Program-made: the position numbers and the translations under genes
Part shown: in pieces, positions 59,476 through 64,000 of the stretch
Layout: every line of letters starts with the position of its first letter
How positions within the stretch are numbered: position 1 is the stretch's first letter
Notes under the pieces: generated by a model
Database searches by the model: none
Told to the model about the DNA's origin: nothing
What the model saw: only the letters and a program-made list of their open reading frames with translations
Assembly (NCBI RefSeq): GCF_000265425.1
Contig: NC_018014.1
Coordinates: 4,526,001-4,590,000, forward strand
Length of the DNA: 64,000 bases
Direction of reading: 5' to 3'
Source: Terriglobus roseus DSM 18391
GTDB taxonomy: Bacteria; Acidobacteriota; Terriglobia; Terriglobales; Acidobacteriaceae

Positions 59476-60420
59476 ATGAGCAACATCGCATTCCTCTTCC
59501 CCGGCCAGGGGTCGCAGACAGTCGGCATGGGCCGCGATCTTTTCGAGAAGTTTCCCGCTGCGAAGGCTGTCTTCGAAGAAGCGGACGAGGCATTGGGTTA
59601 CAGCCTGTCGACGCTGTGCTTTGAAGGCCCGGAAGAGCAGTTGAAGCAGACCGAGTACACGCAGCCCGCGATCCTGACTGTGTCGGTGGCGGCCGCGCGG
59701 GTGCTTGCGGAGCATGGTGTCACGGCGGCGTTTGCCGCGGGCCATTCGCTGGGTGAGTACAGCGCGCATGTTGCGGCGGGTACGTTCTCGTTTGCCGATG
59801 CGGTCCGTACCGTGCGTTCACGAGGCCAGTTCATGCAGCAGGCCGTGCCCGAGGGCAAGGGTGCGATGGCCGCGATCCTGGGCATGGACGCTGCGCGCAT
59901 TGGGGAGCTGTGCCAGCAGGCCAGCGACGAGATGGATTGTATGGTGGCGCCGGCCAACCTGAATGCTCCGGAGCAGACCGTGATCAGCGGTGATGCAGCC
60001 GCCGTGGCGCGTGCGAGTGAGCTCTGCAAGGAAGCAGGCGCGAAGCGTGCTGTTCCCCTGCCGGTATCTGCACCGTTCCATTGCAAGCTGATGGAGCCGG
60101 CCGCAGATAAGCTTGCGAGCGAGCTGGAACGCGTGGTGTTTCACGATCCGACGATGCCCGTGGCGAGCAATGTGGACGCTCGATTTGTCTCGCGCAGCAG
60201 CGAGGTTCGCGACTGCCTGATTCGCCAGGTGACCGGCGCCGTTCGCTGGACGGAGTGCATTGCGCTGTTAAAGGACGCTGGCGCGACAACGTTTGTCGAG
60301 GTTGGGCCGGGCAAGGTGTTGAGCGGTCTGATGCGGCAGATCGACCGTGCGCAGCCGATGTTGAACGTGGAAGATGCAGCGAGCCTGGAAAAGACGCTGG
60401 CTGCGTTGAACGCTGTCTAG
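59476..60420 (+). CDS. fabD: Malonyl-CoA:ACP transacylase
   Basis: 314 residues from ATG 59476. FLFPGQGSQTVGMG opens the protein, the nucleophile is Ser91 in GHSLGEYSA, the catalytic His is in VSAPFHCKLM, and EVGPGKVLSGL closes the fold. It loads malonate on ACP for fatty-acid synthesis. Not adjacent to other fab genes here. Confidence 0.95.
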   Translation: MSNIAFLFPGQGSQTVGMGRDLFEKFPAAKAVFEEADEALGYSLSTLCFEGPEEQLKQTEYTQPAILTVSVAAARVLAEHGVTAAFAAGHSLGEYSAHVAAGTFSFADAVRTVRSRGQFMQQAVPEGKGAMAAILGMDAARIGELCQQASDEMDCMVAPANLNAPEQTVISGDAAAVARASELCKEAGAKRAVPLPVSAPFHCKLMEPAADKLASELERVVFHDPTMPVASNVDARFVSRSSEVRDCLIRQVTGAVRWTECIALLKDAGATTFVEVGPGKVLSGLMRQIDRAQPMLNVEDAASLEKTLAALNAV

Positions 60421-60436
60421 TTACCGATCGTCTGAT

Positions 60437-60491
60437 GGGGCTTCGCTCTGTGGGTCGCGTGAACGCTGCCCGGGCTGAAGCCCCATTTTCT
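60437..60491 (+). terminator. Terminator-like hairpin after fabD
   Basis: GGGGCTTC (60437-60444) pairs with GAAGCCCC (60477-60484), loop of 32 nt, then ATTTTCTTTG. The right arm is part of GGGCTGAAGCCC, a small palindrome. Confidence 0.5.
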
Positions 60492-60581
60492 TTGTGGATC
60501 GGATTCAGCAGGCTAAAGCCCGCTGCTGGCTCTCCTGTGGTGAGTGCGATAGGGTGGTTTGGGTTTGTAAGACAGGACAAG

Positions 60582-60989
60582 ATGCACGAGGCAGCCTTGA
60601 ACGAAGAGTTGCATGAAGCGGCGATTCGCCGTGCGCGAGATGAATCGAATCGCGCGATTGCGCGACGGGATCTGGCTGGCGTTGGGGACTCACTTGGCGA
60701 AGACTATGTGGGAGTTATTGGTGACGGGACGTTCGTCGGGTCGCGCGCCGAGTATCTCAGGTTATTCCGGGAAGGCTTTAACTATCCGAAGCAGAGCATG
60801 ACGTATGTACGCACGCCTGAGGTTGTCGATGTCGCAGAAGACAGGACGCTGGCCGCCGAGCATGGCAACTGGGTTGCGACGATCCCTTCGGGGGCCGTCG
60901 TTTATACCGGCAGCTATGCTGCGATGTGGCGGCGAACAGCCGCTGGGTGGAAGATTCGATCCGAGATCTTTGTGACCCTGCATGGCTGA
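60582..60989 (+). CDS. SnoaL/DUF4440-like (NTF2-fold) protein
   Basis: 135 residues from ATG 60582 with AGGA 7 nt upstream. The cone-shaped NTF2 fold is indicated by ARDESNRAIARRDLAGVGDS at the N-terminus, VGVIGDGTFVGSRAEYLRLF, AAEHGNWVATIPSGAVVYTG and the WKIRSEIFVTL final strand. Relatives are isomerases, hydrolases or ligand carriers; no function can be assigned. Confidence 0.8.
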   Translation: MHEAALNEELHEAAIRRARDESNRAIARRDLAGVGDSLGEDYVGVIGDGTFVGSRAEYLRLFREGFNYPKQSMTYVRTPEVVDVAEDRTLAAEHGNWVATIPSGAVVYTGSYAAMWRRTAAGWKIRSEIFVTLHG

Positions 60990-61096
60990 CTACTTGGCCG
61001 TTGGGGAAGGTCGCTTTACCGATGTGAAGTTTTGATTGCATGATGGTCGGACCCGGCAGTTAAGAAGAATCAGCGGATGCTGGAGAGATTGAGCGA

Positions 61097-62902
61097 ATGA
61101 GAGCTTTTCCGGCAAAGAGTTTGACACTGCCGCAACGCGTCGGTCTGTGGCTGTTGGGTTGTGTTGTTGTCATCATCTTCGCCGTGGCGAACGTTGGTAC
61201 GGATCTGTCGCTTTCCCAGTTCTCCGCGCCAGCCGAAGCGCCCTCTTCGAACACTTCCGTCGATCAAAGTCTTTACGTGACGGCTCGCAATCTTGCGGCG
61301 CTCGCGGCTACGCCGCAGGAGCAGCAATACGCGGTACTTGCGATGCGTTCGGCGGATCACGAACTCGATCAGAGCTTCGCGTCGGTCATTCGCAACTCGG
61401 CAAGCCAACGCCTCGCCCTAACACCCGCAGCCGTGTCTGTGCTTCAACGTGCCGCTGAGCTGAAGCAGGTGATCCAAGCCGACCGCGCAGCGGTTGCAGC
61501 CGCGAGTGCAGAAGGATCGGACGCTCCTGATGGCGGCGACGAACGGCTGCGTACCGCGCAGGCACAGCTCGTTCTGGACCAGGATGAGCTTGAGAATGTG
61601 CAGCAGGATATCGCTCAGATGGGTGGCGATCCTCAGACTGATGTTCAACAGGCCTTCGATCAACACCGCGCCCTTGAAAGTCAGGCAGCGATACTGCCGA
61701 GAAATGCCGCACCCGCAGCGCTCGAGTCGTCGCGGTCGCTGCATTCCGTTGTGGGGAAGGTGCGGATCCTGGCGTCTTTGAAAGAGCGGCGCAGTGCGCT
61801 AATAGAGGCACGGACGAAAGCGTTGGCTGCTCAGCATCGTTTGCAGCAGCAACATGAGGTTCTGACGAACAAGAGTTCTGTCCCCCCATCGGGGAAAGAT
61901 CCTGCGTCGAGGGCAGGCAAGCTTGCCAACCTGCAGGCTGCGGCCGAACGCGAGAAGGACATGACGGTCCTGGACAAACGAGTCCGCGACCTGGGGCAAC
62001 TGGCGGCCGTCTACGAGGACTGGATCCATCTCATGCAAAGCCAGCGCAGGGCTCTGCTCGCGTCACTGGCAGGCGATTTCCTGACAATCGTCATGGCGGT
62101 GCTTGGCGTCTTCGCGCTGAGCGGCCTTGCGCAGTACCTGATCAATCGCTGGGAGAAGAGCCATCACCACCGCCTGAAGCATCCCCGTGTGGTCATTACG
62201 CTCTTTCTGGAGGTGGTGGTCGTCGCGCGGATCGCGGTTGTGATCTTCGGCATGCCGGGTGATGTTTCCACGATCATAGGTTTCGTCACCGCGGGGATCA
62301 CGGTTACGCTGAAGGACTTCCTGGTCTCATTCGTGGGGTGGTTCGCTTTGATGGGACGACGTGGGGTTCAAGTGGGCGATTGGGTTGAGATCGACGGGAC
62401 GCAGGGAGAAGTTCTAGAAGTCACTGCACTCCACACCTACCTTCTGGAAGTTGGGAACTGGGCAACAAGTGGACAGTTCACCGGCCGGCAGGCGGTGTTT
62501 ATGAACAAGTACGCGGTGGAGAAAAAGTACTTCAACTTTTCGACTTCGGAACAGTGGATGTGGGATGAGTTAGTCATTCCCGTGCCCGCGACCAAGTCGA
62601 TCACACAACAAATGTTGGCCCAGGTGCAGCAATTGATTGCCGCCGAGACGCAGGACGATTTGGCGGCCGCTGAGGCTTCCTGGGGAAGGCTGGCTGCAAC
62701 GAATGGCCTGGAAGAGCGGAAAGGCGCACCCACGGCGGTCGTTCGCACTTCCGCGACCGGGCTTGAGGTGGTCGCACGATATGTCACTACGGCCCCTGCA
62801 CACTTCGCTACGGCTGTTCGCCTCCGCCAGGTGGTGCTTGGAGCACTGGGATTGGGTTTGACTGCCGACCCTGACGTTCTGAACAGTCCATCGGCCACTT
62901 AG
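61097..62902 (+). CDS. Mechanosensitive channel, MscS family, with large periplasmic coiled-coil domain
   Basis: 601 residues. One membrane segment near the N-terminus (VGLWLLGCVVVIIFAVANV), then about 270 residues rich in Gln/Ala/Glu with coiled-coil stretches, then further membrane helices (LTIVMAVLGVFALSGLAQYL, VVITLFLEVVVVARIAVVIF) and the pore helix region (GFVTAGITVTLKDFLVSFVG). The MscS beta domain follows (GDWVEIDGTQGEVLEVTALH), with a C-terminal alpha/beta domain. It would release solutes on hypo-osmotic shock. Confidence 0.87.
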   Translation: MRAFPAKSLTLPQRVGLWLLGCVVVIIFAVANVGTDLSLSQFSAPAEAPSSNTSVDQSLYVTARNLAALAATPQEQQYAVLAMRSADHELDQSFASVIRNSASQRLALTPAAVSVLQRAAELKQVIQADRAAVAAASAEGSDAPDGGDERLRTAQAQLVLDQDELENVQQDIAQMGGDPQTDVQQAFDQHRALESQAAILPRNAAPAALESSRSLHSVVGKVRILASLKERRSALIEARTKALAAQHRLQQQHEVLTNKSSVPPSGKDPASRAGKLANLQAAAEREKDMTVLDKRVRDLGQLAAVYEDWIHLMQSQRRALLASLAGDFLTIVMAVLGVFALSGLAQYLINRWEKSHHHRLKHPRVVITLFLEVVVVARIAVVIFGMPGDVSTIIGFVTAGITVTLKDFLVSFVGWFALMGRRGVQVGDWVEIDGTQGEVLEVTALHTYLLEVGNWATSGQFTGRQAVFMNKYAVEKKYFNFSTSEQWMWDELVIPVPATKSITQQMLAQVQQLIAAETQDDLAAAEASWGRLAATNGLEERKGAPTAVVRTSATGLEVVARYVTTAPAHFATAVRLRQVVLGALGLGLTADPDVLNSPSAT

Positions 62903-63017
62903 GCCGACCCCACTGGTACCAGGCGGTCGGCTTGCAGGGGATGCACCTGAGCTGGCTCGATCGCGTCTGACTGAACTTATGCACCAGCAAGACGAGTGGG
63001 CTGCTGCCCGGAAGCAA

Positions 63018-64000
63018 TCAGGAGATGCTGATTGCTTCCGGGTTTTGCTTTGCGCGGTAGTCGGCGAGGAAGCGGGCGATGCGGCCGATGGCTTCTCGCA
63101 GGTCAGTCTCGTGCGGCAGAAAGACGATGCGGAAGTGATCGGGGTTAGGCCAGTTGAAGCCGGTTCCCTGGACGAGCAGGACGCGTGTTGCTTCGAGTAG
63201 TTGCAGGAGGAACTGGCGGTCGTCCGCGATGGGATAGATGGCGGGATCGAGGCGCGGGAACATGTAGAGCGCTGCCTGCGGCCGGACGCAGGTGATGCCG
63301 GGGATGGCTGTGAGCAGCTCATAGGCGAGGTCGCGCTGTTTGCGCAGACGGCCGCCTTCGCGGACGAGATCGTTGATGCTTTGGTAGCCGCCGAGCGCGG
63401 TCTGGATGGCCCACTGGCCGGGGACGTTGGCGCAGAGCTTCATGTTGGCGAGCATGTTGAGGCCTTCGATGAAGTTGGCGCCGGCTGCCTTATCGCCCGA
63501 GACTACCATCCAGCCTGAGCGATAGCCGCAGGCACGGTAGCTCTTGGAGAGCGAGTTGAAGGTGAGCGTGAGGACGTCGGTGGAGAGGCTTCCCATCGCG
63601 GTGTGCCGTGCGTCGTCGTAGAGGACCTTGTCGTAGACTTCGTCGGCGAGGATGACGAGTCCGTGCTCGCGTGCGATGGCGACGATGCCCACGAGGATGT
63701 GGTCGGGGTAGACGACGCCGGTGGGGTTGTTTGGGTTGATGACGACGATGCCCTTGGTGCGCGGCGTGATCTTCGCGCGGATGTCGTCGAGGTCGGGGTT
63801 CCAGCCGTTGGCCTCGTCACAGATGTAATGCACGGGCTTGCCGCCCGAGAGGCTGGTGACGGCTGTCCAGAGTGGATAGTCGGGCGCGGGCACGAGTAAC
63901 TCGTCGCCGTCGTCGAGCAGCGCGGTGGCGGCCATGGCGATGAGTTCGGAGGCGCCGTTGCCGAGGTAGATGTCGTCGAGCGTTACACCCTGGATGCCCT
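63018..64000 (-). CDS. alaA: PLP-dependent aminotransferase, AlaA-like (5' end outside window)
   Basis: At least 327 residues; the N-terminus lies beyond the right edge. Class I fold features: PDYPLWTAVTSLSGGKPVHY, INPNNPTGVVYP, DEVYDKVLYDD, the PLP lysine in FNSLSKSYRACGYRSGWM and LCANVPGQWAIQTALGGYQS. The last segments resemble E. coli AlaA (glutamate-pyruvate aminotransferase) strongly, so alanine synthesis is likely; other aspartate-type transaminases remain possible. Confidence 0.88.
   Translation of the reverse strand, partial: GIQGVTLDDIYLGNGASELIAMAATALLDDGDELLVPAPDYPLWTAVTSLSGGKPVHYICDEANGWNPDLDDIRAKITPRTKGIVVINPNNPTGVVYPDHILVGIVAIAREHGLVILADEVYDKVLYDDARHTAMGSLSTDVLTLTFNSLSKSYRACGYRSGWMVVSGDKAAGANFIEGLNMLANMKLCANVPGQWAIQTALGGYQSINDLVREGGRLRKQRDLAYELLTAIPGITCVRPQAALYMFPRLDPAIYPIADDRQFLLQLLEATRVLLVQGTGFNWPNPDHFRIVFLPHETDLREAIGRIARFLADYRAKQNPEAISIS

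Overview
The window looks like chromosomal DNA of a soil acidobacterium of the Terriglobia type (Terriglobus/Granulicella/Edaphobacter relatives). The indications are a GC-rich genome, an Oar-like TonB-dependent receptor with an N-terminal carboxypeptidase-regulatory domain, a TIGR03435-type 'soil-associated' protein, a tandem ThyX, an F1 operon that lacks the a and c subunit genes, and several acidobacterial hypothetical families. The phylum is inferred from protein families; no rRNA gene is present.

Layout. 1-9.2 kb is a polysaccharide-utilisation locus: a TonB receptor and a GH30-like hydrolase (minus strand), a LacI-family repressor, an MFS hexuronate-type transporter and a FAD-dependent oxidoreductase (plus strand). 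Two nearly identical LacI-type operators (GTTAAWCGGTTAAY) sit in front of the hydrolase and the transporter. 9.2-12.5 kb holds secreted proteins. 12.5-15.3 kb is an unusual array of four small same-strand genes separated by copies of a palindromic repeat and visibly poorer in GC. 15.3-23.6 kb carries a methyltransferase, recA, an acyltransferase, a duplicated-domain ThyX, DUF2071, an M28 peptidase and fabG. 23.6-32.6 kb has a GNAT protein, an XRE regulator, a rhomboid with a frameshifted start, a zinc-finger membrane protein, an MBL hydrolase, a MaoC dehydratase, punA-udk, and an olsB/olsA-like acyltransferase pair. 32.7-45 kb has pncB, a Tat-exported GH1, a GIY-YIG gene framed by inverted repeats, a deoxyhypusine-synthase homologue, a receiver/Hpt pair, a four-helix membrane protein, an MFS exporter, a quinone-reductase-like enzyme, vapBC and sucA. 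45-50 kb has an unknown gene with a recA-like operator, a Tat metallophosphatase and two paralogous SGNH lipoproteins. 49.9-56.5 kb is the ATP synthase operon atpF'-F-H-A-G-D-C on the minus strand with its promoter. 56.6-64 kb has a GT1 glycosyltransferase, a DUF4252 protein, fabD, a SnoaL-like protein, an MscS channel and the 3' part of alaA.

Most functionally connected: (i) the LacI-controlled sugar locus; (ii) recA and the unknown gene at 45.2 kb, which share a 23-bp direct-repeat operator that looks like an SOS box; (iii) the atpD-atpC junction, whose RNA can fold in two mutually exclusive ways just before the epsilon-subunit start. No tRNA, rRNA, CRISPR array, transposase or integrase was seen.
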